Assembly: GCA_012728095.1 (NCBI GenBank)
Contig: JAAYFU010000024.1
Coordinates: forward strand, 1 to 64,000
Direction: 5' to 3'
Source: Clostridiaceae bacterium
GTDB taxonomy: Bacteria > Bacillota > Clostridia > DSM-8532
DNA: 64,000 nucleotides
Part shown: positions 27,643-37,082 of the stretch, piece by piece
Layout: every line of letters starts with the position of its first letter
Numbering within the stretch: position 1 is the stretch's first letter
Notes under the pieces: generated by a model
Seen by the model: only the letters and a program-made list of their open reading frames with translations
What the model was told of the DNA's origin: nothing
Database searches by the model: none
Position numbers and translations under genes: made by a program

Positions 27643-28683
27643 ATGAAGAGAATCTTAGCCTTAGTCTTAGTAGCAGTACTAACATTGGGATTAGCAGCAT
27701 GTGGTTCACAACCTGCGGCTCCGGCTCAACCATCGGCTCCCGCTGCATCCAATGATGCACCTGCAGCACCTGCAGCTCCTTCCGGCGATGGTCTCATCAA
27801 GGTTGGTATCGTTAACAACCCGCCTTCAGAGTCCGGATATCGCGCTGCAAACGTTGCAGACTTTGAGAAAGTCTTCACAGAGGCAAACGGATACAAGACA
27901 TCCACATTCTACAGCCTGAAGAACGATGAGCAATTGAACGCTGCTCAGCAGTTCATCACTGACGGCGTGGATTACCTCCTCATCTCAGCTGCTGCAACAG
28001 ACGGCTGGACCACTGTTCTTGAAAATGCAAAACAGGCCGGTATTAAAGTATTCCTGTTCGACCGTATGATGAACGTAGACGAGAGCTTATTTGAAGCTGC
28101 TGTTATCTCCGACATGAGAAAACAGGGCGAAATGGCTGTTAAATGGTTGCTGGATCTGAATCTGCCTGAATACAATGTTGTACATATTCAGGGCGCAATG
28201 GGCAGCGATGCTCAGATTGGTCGTACAGGTCCGTTAGATGAGCAATTTGCAAGCGGCAAGATGAAATGTGTTGTTCAGCAGACCGCTACATGGGACGAAG
28301 CAACAGCTAAGCAGATTGTTGAATCAGTTATCAACTCTGGCGAAAAATTCAATGTAGTATATGCTGAGAATGACGGTATGGCTAAGGGTGCAGTTGCAGC
28401 TTTGGACGAAGCCGGAATTACTCATGGAATTAATCCAGACGGTTCACCCAAGGAAGTTATTATCATAGGTTTCGACTGCAATACCTGGGCTCTCGAAGAA
28501 CTCAAGAAAGGCAACTGGAACCTTGATGTTCAGTGCAGCCCCTTCCAGGCAGCTGTAATCGATTCCATGATTAAGGATCTCGAAGCCGGTAAGACACTGC
28601 CTGAAAAGATCGTTATTAACGAAGAAACATTCTTCGATGCAAGAACAATTACACAGGAAGATATTGACAAGTACGGTATCTAA
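27643..28683 (+). CDS. YtfQ-like sugar ABC transporter substrate-binding lipoprotein
   Basis: Binding lipoprotein of 346 aa with lipobox LAAC (Cys20), an Ala/Pro-rich linker and a type I binding fold. Segments shared with YtfQ-type galactofuranose binders are GYRAANVADFEKVF, AATDGWTTVL, HIQGAMGSDAQIGRTG, AENDGMAKGAVAALDEAG and CSPFQAA. ATG 27643 is chosen because AAAGGGG lies about 10 bases ahead. It belongs with the ATPase and two permeases downstream. Galactofuranose or a related pentose/furanose is the family-based guess for the ligand. Confidence 0.9.
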   Translation: MKRILALVLVAVLTLGLAACGSQPAAPAQPSAPAASNDAPAAPAAPSGDGLIKVGIVNNPPSESGYRAANVADFEKVFTEANGYKTSTFYSLKNDEQLNAAQQFITDGVDYLLISAAATDGWTTVLENAKQAGIKVFLFDRMMNVDESLFEAAVISDMRKQGEMAVKWLLDLNLPEYNVVHIQGAMGSDAQIGRTGPLDEQFASGKMKCVVQQTATWDEATAKQIVESVINSGEKFNVVYAENDGMAKGAVAALDEAGITHGINPDGSPKEVIIIGFDCNTWALEELKKGNWNLDVQCSPFQAAVIDSMIKDLEAGKTLPEKIVINEETFFDARTITQEDIDKYGI

Positions 28684-28752
28684 TAATAACAGATTCCGGT
28701 GTTAATAACGGCTATTTCACCTTTCTAAAGGAAAAAGCTTTATTGAATTATG

Positions 28753-28791
28753 CGATGTGGAGTATGCGGATATTTCCGCATACTTACATCG
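28753..28791 (+). terminator. Hairpin between the YtfQ-like and ATPase genes
   Basis: 10-bp stem AGTATGCGGA/TCCGCATACT with a 4-nt loop, extended after a small internal loop by CGATGT/ACATCG. There is no T run, so it looks like a message-stabilising or partial-stop hairpin. Confidence 0.6.
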
Positions 28792-28926
28792 TTATTATAA
28801 TGAGATTTGCCTAATCTATTTCCCATATCGAGTTTCAACTATTCGGAACACGTCCGAAAACTTTAATTTCGGTCACGGGCGATGTCGTTCAAAAGAGAGA
28901 GTGATAATGCTTTAAGGATGGTAGCT

Positions 28927-30453
28927 ATGCAAAACGACAATGTTTTATCAATGAGAAAAATAAATAAATCGTTTCCGGGTGTTCAAGCACTGAAAAATGT
29001 AGATTTTAATCTTAGAAAAGGCGAGATTCATGCCCTGATGGGCGAGAACGGAGCCGGAAAATCAACTCTGATTAAAATTTTGACAGGGGTATACCCAAAG
29101 GATTCAGGTCAAATTTTCATAAATTTTGATGGCACTGTTAAGGAAATAAATGTTAAGTCTCCATATGATGCTCAAAATATGGGCATAAGTACTGTTTACC
29201 AGGAGATTACTTTATGTCCCAACCTTACTGTTGCCGAGAATATGTTTATCGGCCGCGGCAATTACCGTATGGTAAACTGGCGCGCAATGAAAAAGAAAAC
29301 GACGGAAATACTGAACAAACTAAATATTCCTGCAAGAGCCACTCAACAGCTTGGTACCTGTTCAATAGCCGTACAGCAAATGGTTGCAATTGCCCGTTCG
29401 GTTGATATGGACTGTAAAGTGCTTATCCTGGACGAGCCGACATCTTCACTGGATGAACAGGAAGTTGATAAGCTTTTCTCCCTGATGCGTGATCTTAAGT
29501 CACGAGGGGTCAGCATTATCTATATTACGCACTTCCTTGATGAAGTTTATGAGATATGCGACAGAATAACCGTTCTGAGAAACGGAGAACTGGTCGGGGA
29601 GTATGAAATAAAGGATTTACCGCGTGTACAGCTTATTTCCAAGATGATGGGCAAAGATCTCGACGATATTTCATCCCTGCAGAATAAAAAGCAAATAGAG
29701 GAAAAGCCGGATGCCGTACCTGTATATGAGGCAGAAGAACTATCCAGTCTGGAGTGTCCCAATCCGTTTAATTTCAAAATCCATAAAGGCGAAGTAAACG
29801 GTTTTACCGGGTTGCTTGGTTCCGGCCGTAGTGAAAGCGTTCGGGCTATTTTTGCTGCTGACAAGATTACCGGCGGCAAAATTAAGGTAAACGGAAAAAC
29901 CGTTAAAATAAAAAAGCCCAGGGATGCTATGATGCATGGTATCGGGTATTTGCCCGAAGACAGGAAACGGGACGGTATTGTTGAGGATTTGTCAGTACGT
30001 GAAAATATCATACTTGCCCTGCAGGTTATGAAAGGATTTTTCAAACCGTTTTCCAAAGCTGAGGCCGAAGCTTTTGCAGATAAGTATATAAAATTGTTAG
30101 GAATAAAAACCGCTTCAATGGATACACCAATAAAATCGCTTTCAGGCGGAAATCAGCAAAAGGCAATTTTAGCGCGCTGGTTGCTTACAAATCCGCAATA
30201 TCTCATACTGGATGAACCAACGCGTGGTATTGATGTAGGTACAAAGGTCGAAATACAGAAACTTGTACTTAAACTGGCTGAGGAAGGCGTCAGTGTTACA
30301 TTTATCTCATCTGAAATAGAGGAAATGCTTCGTACCTGTTCACGGCTCATTGTAATGCGAGATCGCAGGATAGTCGGAGAATTAAAAGGAGAAGAAATGA
30401 CACAAGCAAACATTATGCATACAATAGCGGGGGAGGCAGTACAGAATGGGTAA
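28927..30453 (+). CDS. YtfR-like sugar ABC transporter ATP-binding protein
   Basis: ATPase of 508 aa with two fused nucleotide-binding domains. Domain 1 has [22 protein letters not shown] and THFLDE. Domain 2 has [26 protein letters not shown] and [11 protein letters not shown], the pattern of RbsA/YtfR sugar importers. ATG 28927 is preferred because AAGGA lies about 8 bases upstream; an ATG 45 bases earlier has no clear ribosome site. It overlaps the next permease gene by 8 bases. Confidence 0.92.
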   Translation: MQNDNVLSMRKINKSFPGVQALKNVDFNLRKGEIHALMGENGAGKSTLIKILTGVYPKDSGQIFINFDGTVKEINVKSPYDAQNMGISTVYQEITLCPNLTVAENMFIGRGNYRMVNWRAMKKKTTEILNKLNIPARATQQLGTCSIAVQQMVAIARSVDMDCKVLILDEPTSSLDEQEVDKLFSLMRDLKSRGVSIIYITHFLDEVYEICDRITVLRNGELVGEYEIKDLPRVQLISKMMGKDLDDISSLQNKKQIEEKPDAVPVYEAEELSSLECPNPFNFKIHKGEVNGFTGLLGSGRSESVRAIFAADKITGGKIKVNGKTVKIKKPRDAMMHGIGYLPEDRKRDGIVEDLSVRENIILALQVMKGFFKPFSKAEAEAFADKYIKLLGIKTASMDTPIKSLSGGNQQKAILARWLLTNPQYLILDEPTRGIDVGTKVEIQKLVLKLAEEGVSVTFISSEIEEMLRTCSRLIVMRDRRIVGELKGEEMTQANIMHTIAGEAVQNG

Positions 30454-31516
30454 CGGTTTGAAAAAAATTGCGAGATCTCAATTGATAATTCCTTTGATTG
30501 CACTTTTATTACTGATAGTGTTTAACCTGATCAGGGATATTGAGTTCTTCTCAATAACCGTAAAAACTGACAATTCAGGAAATTCCGTTCTCTCAGGGAA
30601 TCTGATCAGTATATTAAATGGCGCATCGGCAGTTGCTATTATGTCAATCGGTATGACATTGATAACATCATCCTGTAAAGGACAAGATATCAGCGTAGCT
30701 GCCCTGGCAGCAATAGCAGGCAGCGTATTTGTCAGTGTGCTTCGTTCAAATGAAATAACGATACCGGTAATTATTATAGCGTTTTTGTTTTGCACTGTTA
30801 TCGCAGTTCTTTTCAGTTTATTTAACGGGGTACTTGTTGCCGTATTTAAAATACAACCGATGATTGCAACATTAATATTGTTTTCTGCCGGCCGATCCAT
30901 TGCCTATTGGATAAACGGAGGGGCAACACCCACTGTTCAAAGCCCGCTGTTAGCCAGTATCGGCGGTTTTATTCCGGGTATTCCAATACCCACTCCCATT
31001 ATAATTATGGTAATATTCCTGATATTGATTTCACTTGTTTTAAGGTTTACCAATCTCGGTTTATATACACAGGTAGTGGGAATTAACGAAGGAACTGCCC
31101 ACTTAAATGGAATCAATCCTGTCTGGATCAAACTGATTGCATTTATAATATCGGGAATATGTGTTGCCACTGCAGGTTGTATTACCGTATGCAGAATAGG
31201 CCTTATCAACCATGAAACTCTGCTGCTGGACGCGGAGATGGATGTAATTTTATCTGTCGCCATCGGCGGAACTGCACTAAGTGGAGGAAAATTCAATTTA
31301 TATGGTTCGGTACTTGGAGCATACGTAATACAGGCTTTAACGGTTACGCTTTATGCAATGAAGGTTCCTTCGGCGGCGGTAAAATCCTATAAAGCAATTG
31401 TCATTATACTTATTGTTTTAATTAGTTCGCCGGTTGTAAGGTCATTTACCGTTAAAGCATACAAAAAACTGTTTAAAAAGCAGGAAGCAAAGGAAATTCC
31501 GGTTAAGGCTTCCTGA
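30446..31516 (+). CDS. YtfT-like sugar ABC transporter permease
   Basis: Membrane permease of 356 aa with 8-10 helices and the family segments GMTLITSSCKGQDISVAALAA, VGINEGTAHLNGIN and VAIGGTALSGGKFN. GGGGGAGG lies 7 bases before the ATG, inside the ATPase gene. YtfT normally pairs with YjfF to form a heterodimeric channel, and a second permease follows. Confidence 0.9.
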   Translation: MGNGLKKIARSQLIIPLIALLLLIVFNLIRDIEFFSITVKTDNSGNSVLSGNLISILNGASAVAIMSIGMTLITSSCKGQDISVAALAAIAGSVFVSVLRSNEITIPVIIIAFLFCTVIAVLFSLFNGVLVAVFKIQPMIATLILFSAGRSIAYWINGGATPTVQSPLLASIGGFIPGIPIPTPIIIMVIFLILISLVLRFTNLGLYTQVVGINEGTAHLNGINPVWIKLIAFIISGICVATAGCITVCRIGLINHETLLLDAEMDVILSVAIGGTALSGGKFNLYGSVLGAYVIQALTVTLYAMKVPSAAVKSYKAIVIILIVLISSPVVRSFTVKAYKKLFKKQEAKEIPVKAS

Positions 31517-31626
31517 CCAGTGGGTTAACAGCCTTGAAAAAGCAGCCGGTATAAGATTAACATAACTCGTTCGCCATTTAATTCTAAAATTGCGCGAAAA
31601 ACCGACGGAGTAATGGAGAATCAGAT

Positions 31627-32730
31627 ATGAAAAATGGTAAGGATTTATTAACTGTAAAACCTGAAAAAAGACGCAGAGAGCCTATTTCAAATACTAATTT
31701 ACTCATGTCAATAACCGTTTGTACCTTCATCGGTATGTACGTGCTTGCCATGATTGTTTGGAAGGGCGGTTTCTTAAATCCCCAGCAATTCCTCGATCTT
31801 TTCAATAACAATGCTTTCTTGCTCATAATTGCGTGTGGGTTGACTATGGTTATGATATCAGGCGGTATCGATATTTCCGGAGGAGGAATAACAGCGCTTG
31901 TGACCATGGCCTGCGTTGTTTACCTGGAGGATCGCGGCGGCACCGTTATTGGTTCGATGTTGCTAGCTTTGGTTATAGGCATAGGTTTCGGACTGGTTCA
32001 TGGCATTTTAATAGCATACATGGACATACAGCCATTTATAGTTACGTTGGCAGGTATGTTCTTTGCCAGAGGTATGGTAACCATAGTGAGTATTGCTCCG
32101 CGAACAGCAACACATGCGGATTTTATGAAAATTAAGCAAATGCGCATTACATTGCCTGGGATAGGTTATTACGGAAAGACCGGGAATTTTATCCCCGCCC
32201 AAATTGAACCGGGTGTTATTGTAGCTGTTACTATAGTAATAATAATAGCTGTGGTTTTAAAATGGACGCGATTCGGGCGCAACCTCTATGCCATAGGCGG
32301 ACACAGCAGCAGCGCATTGATGCTTGGAATAAATGTAAAGCGCACCAGGTTTTTTGCATATCTCATAGCAGGAATACTTTCAGGAATTGCCGGATATGTT
32401 TATTTGATGCATACTGGAGCAGGAGATGCCGCCAATGCTACACAGGCTGAAATGCAGGCTATTGCTTCCAATATTATAGGGGGAACATTATTGACCGGCG
32501 GTGTTGGAAATGTAATCGGAACACTTTTTGGTATGCTTTCTTTAAAGACAATTACCAATATCGTAATTGCTTCGGGTCTTACAAAACCATATTATCAGAG
32601 CATTACCACCGGTCTGATGTTATGCTTCTTTATCCTATTGCAGAGTGTTATTCTTGCAATTCGTGAAAGAGGCTCCATAAAGCTGTTACTGCCGGAATGG
32701 ATGAGAACCGGTAAGTCAAAGAAAAAATAA
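31627..32730 (+). CDS. YjfF-like sugar ABC transporter permease
   Basis: Second permease of 367 aa. The segments GLTMVMISGGIDISGGG, AIGGHSSSALMLGINVKR and IASNIIGGTLLTGGVGN match the YjfF/RbsC family. TGGAG lies 9 bases before the ATG. It starts 110 bases after the first permease. It completes a binding protein, ATPase and two-permease importer. Confidence 0.9.
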   Translation: MKNGKDLLTVKPEKRRREPISNTNLLMSITVCTFIGMYVLAMIVWKGGFLNPQQFLDLFNNNAFLLIIACGLTMVMISGGIDISGGGITALVTMACVVYLEDRGGTVIGSMLLALVIGIGFGLVHGILIAYMDIQPFIVTLAGMFFARGMVTIVSIAPRTATHADFMKIKQMRITLPGIGYYGKTGNFIPAQIEPGVIVAVTIVIIIAVVLKWTRFGRNLYAIGGHSSSALMLGINVKRTRFFAYLIAGILSGIAGYVYLMHTGAGDAANATQAEMQAIASNIIGGTLLTGGVGNVIGTLFGMLSLKTITNIVIASGLTKPYYQSITTGLMLCFFILLQSVILAIRERGSIKLLLPEWMRTGKSKKK

Positions 32731-32801
32731 TAAGTTATAAAAAGTTATTAAATATATTGAGCAAATTCGGGGTAATAAATTATTAGATATAAGGGGAAAT
32801 G

Positions 32802-32843
32802 ATATCTGATGCATGGAGAGTTATTTACTCATGCATCAGATAT
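32802..32843 (+). promoter_or_regulatory. Perfect 14-bp inverted repeat in front of the second chemoreceptor
   Basis: ATATCTGATGCATG and CATGCATCAGATAT flank a 14-base loop. It ends 21 bases before the preferred TTG start and covers an alternative upstream ATG at 32813. It may be an operator, an attenuating hairpin, or a device that controls initiation. Confidence 0.75.
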
Positions 32844-32863
32844 ATATATCGGGGGGTGGCATC

Positions 32864-34879
32864 TTGAGATTCATTAATTCACTAAAATTCAGACTTATCT
32901 TAACACTTTTGATTGTGGCGCTTATTCCTCTTCTTGCACTGGCATCATTCCAATTGTCTCAGTATATGACAGAGATTACTGAGAATATAAAAAATCAGGA
33001 GATTGAGATTGCGAGTTCAAATGCCAAGTTAATTGATTCATGGGTCAATTCCAAGACTATGCAGTTGGTTGAGCTATACAAAGCTCATCCGGAATTTAAC
33101 AACATGGACATGAAAGAAATAATGCTGACATTAAGAATAATAAACCAGGCTGACATCGATGTTGAAACATCATTAGTCGCGGACAGATACGGTAATTGCA
33201 TGGTTGATAATTTCAGCACACGGCCCAATATGGCGGATCAGGAACACTTTATTAGGGCGATGGAGACAAAGAAACCTGTAGTGAGCGATATTATGAACAG
33301 CGAAAGGACGGGCGCCAGGATCATTGCCGTTGCAGTGCCTCTTCTGGATAGTTCCGGAAAATTTTTGGGCATAATACAGAGTAATGTGGTTGTTAAAGCT
33401 CTGGAAAATAACATTGGTACCGTTAGTATTTTTGATAACGGATATGCTTATTTAATGTCAGATACCGGTAATATAATCTTTCACAGGGAATGGCAAAGAA
33501 TAGGCAAGAATTATAAAGATTTTCCAATTGACGATAGTAAGATAAAAGCTTTCGATGAAGGCGTATTGGTTAATGACAGCGGTTTTATGCACTACATGGA
33601 AGAAGACCTGCAAAATAATAAGATAGAAATGGTCGGAGCATATGCAACCGTTCCGACTACCGGCTGGAAAGTAATAGTTACAGCACCTGCAAATGATGTT
33701 TATAAACGTGCCACTACTGCAAATCTTATCTCAGTTATATTAATTGTTTCAGTGGCGGTTGTGGTGGTAGGAATATCAGTTTTTACGGCAAACCGTATAT
33801 CAAAGCCGATAAAAATTGCCGCCGACCATCTCAATACATTAGCCAAGGCCGATTTTACGAAGGATCTGCCTGATGATTATTCCAAGAGGAATGATGAAAT
33901 TGGCGTTCTGATGAAATCGGTAAATGTTATGAGTAAATCCATAAGAAGCGTAATTAATGAAGTCATTAGCGAGATTGCAAACGTCAAGAATAATATAATG
34001 ATATCATCTGACAATCTGGCGGAATTATCTGAGAGAATAAAGGAAGTATCAAATACAACCCAGGAAATGTCTGCTGTTACACAGGAAACAGCGGCCTCTA
34101 CCGAGCAAATGAATGCGACATCAATAGAGATTGAAAGCGCGGTTCGGTCTATTGCGGAAAAAGCGCAAAACGGCGCAGAGGTGGCCAATAAGATAAGCCA
34201 ACGTGCCCAGGATTTAAAAGAAAATGCAACCAAATCTCAAGTTGCGGCCAATGATATACGTCATGCTATAGAAACAGAAATGAAGAAGGCACTGGAGCAA
34301 TCCAAAGCGGTTAAGAGCATTGATGTTCTTACAGAGTCAATTCTTCAGTTAACCGAACAGACAAATTTACTCTCGCTGAACGCTTCAATTGAAGCCGCCA
34401 GGGCAGGGGAGGCCGGAAAAGGGTTTGCTGTTGTAGCCAATGAGATACGTAATCTTGCCGAAGACTCCAAGGAGGCAGTGAATAAGATTCAAAGCGTCAC
34501 CATGGAAGTAATAAAATCGGTGGAAAATCTGGCCTCAAGTTCGGAAAAGGCTTTGCAATTCATTGATACACAAGTTATCGGCGATTACAAAACAATGGTG
34601 CAAATCGGGGAACAGTATTACAAGGATGCGGCAGCTTTCAATGAGCTTGTGACCGATTTTTCAAGAACTGCCGATGATCTGCTTGTAGCGATACAAAGTA
34701 TGGTCAAAGCTATTAACGAAGTGACCATTTCCAATAATGAGGAAGCACTGGGAACGCAGAACATCTCTCAGAAAGCTTTAGAGGTGTCTGAGAAAGCAGC
34801 CAGGGTGATGGAATTAATGAATGCGACAAAGCAAAGTTCCGAGAGCCTGACTGAGAGTATTTCGAGGTTTAAAGTATAA
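32864..34879 (+). CDS. Methyl-accepting chemotaxis protein with Cache-type sensor
   Basis: Chemoreceptor of 671 aa. It has an N-terminal membrane helix ([21 protein letters not shown]) and an extracellular domain of about 260 residues. That domain holds Cache features: [37 protein letters not shown] and [10 protein letters not shown] second helix ([20 protein letters not shown]), HAMP and the signalling tip ([18 protein letters not shown]) follow. The start is probably TTG 32864, with GGGGGGTGG 4 bases upstream; an in-frame ATG at 32813 lies inside an inverted repeat and has a poorer site. Adjacent to the YtfQ-type transporter, so it probably responds to the same sugar class. Confidence 0.92.
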   Translation: MRFINSLKFRLILTLLIVALIPLLALASFQLSQYMTEITENIKNQEIEIASSNAKLIDSWVNSKTMQLVELYKAHPEFNNMDMKEIMLTLRIINQADIDVETSLVADRYGNCMVDNFSTRPNMADQEHFIRAMETKKPVVSDIMNSERTGARIIAVAVPLLDSSGKFLGIIQSNVVVKALENNIGTVSIFDNGYAYLMSDTGNIIFHREWQRIGKNYKDFPIDDSKIKAFDEGVLVNDSGFMHYMEEDLQNNKIEMVGAYATVPTTGWKVIVTAPANDVYKRATTANLISVILIVSVAVVVVGISVFTANRISKPIKIAADHLNTLAKADFTKDLPDDYSKRNDEIGVLMKSVNVMSKSIRSVINEVISEIANVKNNIMISSDNLAELSERIKEVSNTTQEMSAVTQETAASTEQMNATSIEIESAVRSIAEKAQNGAEVANKISQRAQDLKENATKSQVAANDIRHAIETEMKKALEQSKAVKSIDVLTESILQLTEQTNLLSLNASIEAARAGEAGKGFAVVANEIRNLAEDSKEAVNKIQSVTMEVIKSVENLASSSEKALQFIDTQVIGDYKTMVQIGEQYYKDAAAFNELVTDFSRTADDLLVAIQSMVKAINEVTISNNEEALGTQNISQKALEVSEKAARVMELMNATKQSSESLTESISRFKV

Positions 34880-34903
34880 TAACTTTATAATTATTTGAAA
34901 GAG

Positions 34904-34979
34904 TAAGGGCTGCATTATGGTCGGGAGTCTATCTGCAGTATAAGAATGGTTCCATATCATAAGGAGCCCTTATTTTTCT
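34904..34979 (+). terminator. Terminator candidate after the second chemoreceptor
   Basis: TAAGGGCT pairs with AGCCCTTA across a loop of about 50 bases and is followed by TTTTT. Confidence 0.55.
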
Positions 34980-35197
34980 AATATTTTCCTCATTTTATAT
35001 ATTCACCAGTAATCTATGCTGTAAAGCAAATAAAAGAAAACGGATTTAAACAAAAATACTCGTATTGACTGAATCTCGGAAAATAAAAATGCCGTAAGGA
35101 AGAAAAACAGTGAAGAACGAACATATTGCCTGTTTTGGGGCTTTACTTTTATTTGAATCTCGTTTAAAATTTATTTTAATTGCATAATACAAAAGCT

Positions 35198-35445
35198 ATG
35201 AAGAGAAGAAGTAGATCAGAGCGTTGTCATTCAGAGAGCATCCGGTTGGTGAAAGGATGTTGATAGCCTGATTCGAATACATCTCGGAGCTGCTGCCTGA
35301 AAATTACAGTAGGGTAAGATGGGGGCGCCCAATACAGCGCATGAGTGTGTTTGCACTTATTGAGGGAAATTCTGCGAAGAATTTCCGAACCAGAGGTGGT
35401 ACCGCAATCTTTTGCCCTCTGTTCCTATTGGAACAGGGGTTTTTT
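35198..35445 (+). promoter_or_regulatory. Tyrosine T-box leader
   Basis: tRNA-sensing leader in front of tyrS. Visible parts are the AGTA element near 35210, a stem I with the specifier loop (GAATAC, codon TAC for tyrosine at 35278-35280), and the conserved T-box AGAGGTGGTACCGC at 35392-35405. A terminator follows (CTCTGTTCC/GGAACAGGG plus T run, 35417-35445). The UGGU bulge would pair with an uncharged ACCA end. Uncharged tRNA-Tyr should favour the antiterminator and turn on tyrS. Confidence 0.93.
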
Positions 35446-35478
35446 GATATACTAGCATATATGAGAGGAGTTGTTGTG

Positions 35479-36705
35479 ATGACAATTTATGATGAACTGA
35501 TTGCCCGAGGCCTTATTGCGCAGGTCACCGATGAAGAAAAAATCAAAGAGCTTGTAAATAACGGTAAGGCAATATTCTATATTGGGTTTGATCCGACAGC
35601 CGACTCTTTGCATGTTGGTCATTTCATGGCATTATGCCTGATGAAACGTCTGCAAATGGCAGGGAACAAACCGATTGTACTTATAGGCGGAGGTACCGCG
35701 TATATAGGAGATCCATCGGGCAGAACGGATATGCGTTCCATGATGACATCCGAAACAATCCGGTATAACAGCGAATGTTTCAAGAGGCAGATGGAAAAGT
35801 TCATTGAGTTCGGCGATGACAAGGCAATTATGGTAAATAACGCGGATTGGCTTTTGAAACTGAATTATGTTGACGTGCTCAGAGAAGTCGGAACTCATTT
35901 TTCGGTAAATAATATGCTCCGGGCCGAGTGTTATAAGCAGAGAATGGAAAGAGGCCTTTCCTTCCTGGAATTGAATTATATGATTATGCAAGCCTATGAT
36001 TTTTATTACCTGTTCCAGAATTATGGCTGCAATATGCAGTTCGGTGGCGATGATCAGTGGTCAAACATGCTGGCCGGACGAGAGTTGATACGCCGTATAT
36101 TAGGCAAGGATTCATATGCCATGACAATAACACTATTAATGAATTCGGAAGGCAAAAAGATGGGGAAAACAGCCAAAGGCGCCGTATGGCTCGATCCCAA
36201 CAAAACTTCTCCTTTTGAATTCTATCAGTATTGGAGGAACGTAGACGACGCGGATGTTATAAAATGCCTGAAAATGCTTACTTTCCTGTCTCTTGAGGAG
36301 ATTAATGAAATGGAAAGTTGGGAAGGCAGCCAACTGAATAAGGCCAAGGAAATCTTAGCTTTTGAACTGACCAGGCTTGTTCATGGCCAGGAAGAGGCTG
36401 TAAAGGCAAGGGATGCCGCTCGCGCGCTCTTTGAAGGAGGCTCGGATGACGCCGACATGCCGTCCACCGAAATTAAGGCAGAATTATTGACTGACAATGC
36501 AATCAGCGCTATTGATTTACTCGTTGCATGCAGATTGGTGCCTTCAAAGAGCGAAGCCAGACGTCTGATACAACAGGGAGGACTGTTTATTGACGATGAA
36601 AAGGTTGAGTCCATTGATTATGCCGTTTCTGCTGAACAGTTGATGAAAGGCGTTAAAATACGAAAAGGGAAGAAAACGTTCCACAAGGCATATATCAGCA
36701 AATAA
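35479..36705 (+). CDS. tyrS: Tyrosine--tRNA ligase
   Basis: Cytoplasmic class I synthetase of 408 aa that charges tRNA-Tyr. The HIGH-type motif is HVGHF in YIGFDPTADSLHVGH, the KMSKS loop is KMGKT, and the tyrosine-binding segment includes QAYDFYYLF and FGGDDQWSNM. The C-terminal S4 domain is present (VPSKSEARRLIQQGGLFID). ATG 35479 is chosen because GAGAGGAG lies 8 bases upstream and it follows the T-box terminator. The frame is open further upstream but that covers the leader RNA. Confidence 0.97.
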   Translation: MTIYDELIARGLIAQVTDEEKIKELVNNGKAIFYIGFDPTADSLHVGHFMALCLMKRLQMAGNKPIVLIGGGTAYIGDPSGRTDMRSMMTSETIRYNSECFKRQMEKFIEFGDDKAIMVNNADWLLKLNYVDVLREVGTHFSVNNMLRAECYKQRMERGLSFLELNYMIMQAYDFYYLFQNYGCNMQFGGDDQWSNMLAGRELIRRILGKDSYAMTITLLMNSEGKKMGKTAKGAVWLDPNKTSPFEFYQYWRNVDDADVIKCLKMLTFLSLEEINEMESWEGSQLNKAKEILAFELTRLVHGQEEAVKARDAARALFEGGSDDADMPSTEIKAELLTDNAISAIDLLVACRLVPSKSEARRLIQQGGLFIDDEKVESIDYAVSAEQLMKGVKIRKGKKTFHKAYISK

Positions 36706-36716
36706 AAAGGTGATAC

Positions 36717-36747
36717 GCGCGGGATTAAATATGGCCCGCGCTTTTTT
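36717..36747 (+). terminator. Intrinsic terminator of tyrS
   Basis: GCGCGGG/CCCGCGC stem, 11-nt loop, six T. Confidence 0.92.
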
Positions 36748-36783
36748 GTTTTATGCCTGTAAAGAAGCTTCTGGAATACTTGC

Positions 36784-36898
36784 TGTCAATCTGAGCATTA
36801 GCGAAGAACCTGTCAGATTTGTCTTTCTGAGCTAAGAATCTTTTGCGATAACTTTTTATAGATCCTTCGACTCCGCTAACGTTCCGCTCAGGATGACA
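36784..36898. repeat. Dispersed palindromic repeat, copy 1
   Basis: Imperfect long inverted repeat: the left end TGTCAATCTGAGC with GCGAAGAA and the right end GATCCTTCG with GCTCAGGATGACA, plus an internal TTTCTGAGC. A related copy lies at 61268-61372. It resembles non-coding palindromes scattered between genes in many bacteria and carries no gene. The rest of 36748-37082 contains no other feature I can support. Confidence 0.75.
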
Positions 36899-37082
36899 AT
36901 ACCGGCGGGTGCAAGGTTTCTCAGCGAGATAAGCCGATCCGCTTCGGAGGAAAGACCGCCAAATGGTAATCTTCCACTACAAAAGACCTATGACACGGTA
37001 GGTCCATATGTGCAGTGTGATAGTTATATTGGTTGATACAAGATAAGTGTGCATTGATGCTAAAATTTGCTTAGGTGATAAT

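Noticed and set aside
32813-32863. ATG start of the second chemoreceptor at 32813
   Set aside because: It is buried in a perfect inverted repeat and lacks a good ribosome site; the TTG at 32864 follows GGGGGGTGG.
35341-35478. N-terminal extension of tyrS
   Set aside because: It runs through the T-box and terminator; the start at 35479 has a proper ribosome site and matches TyrRS length.
36784-36898. CRISPR array
   Set aside because: Only palindromic ends are repeated, with no regular spacers or cas genes anywhere in the window.
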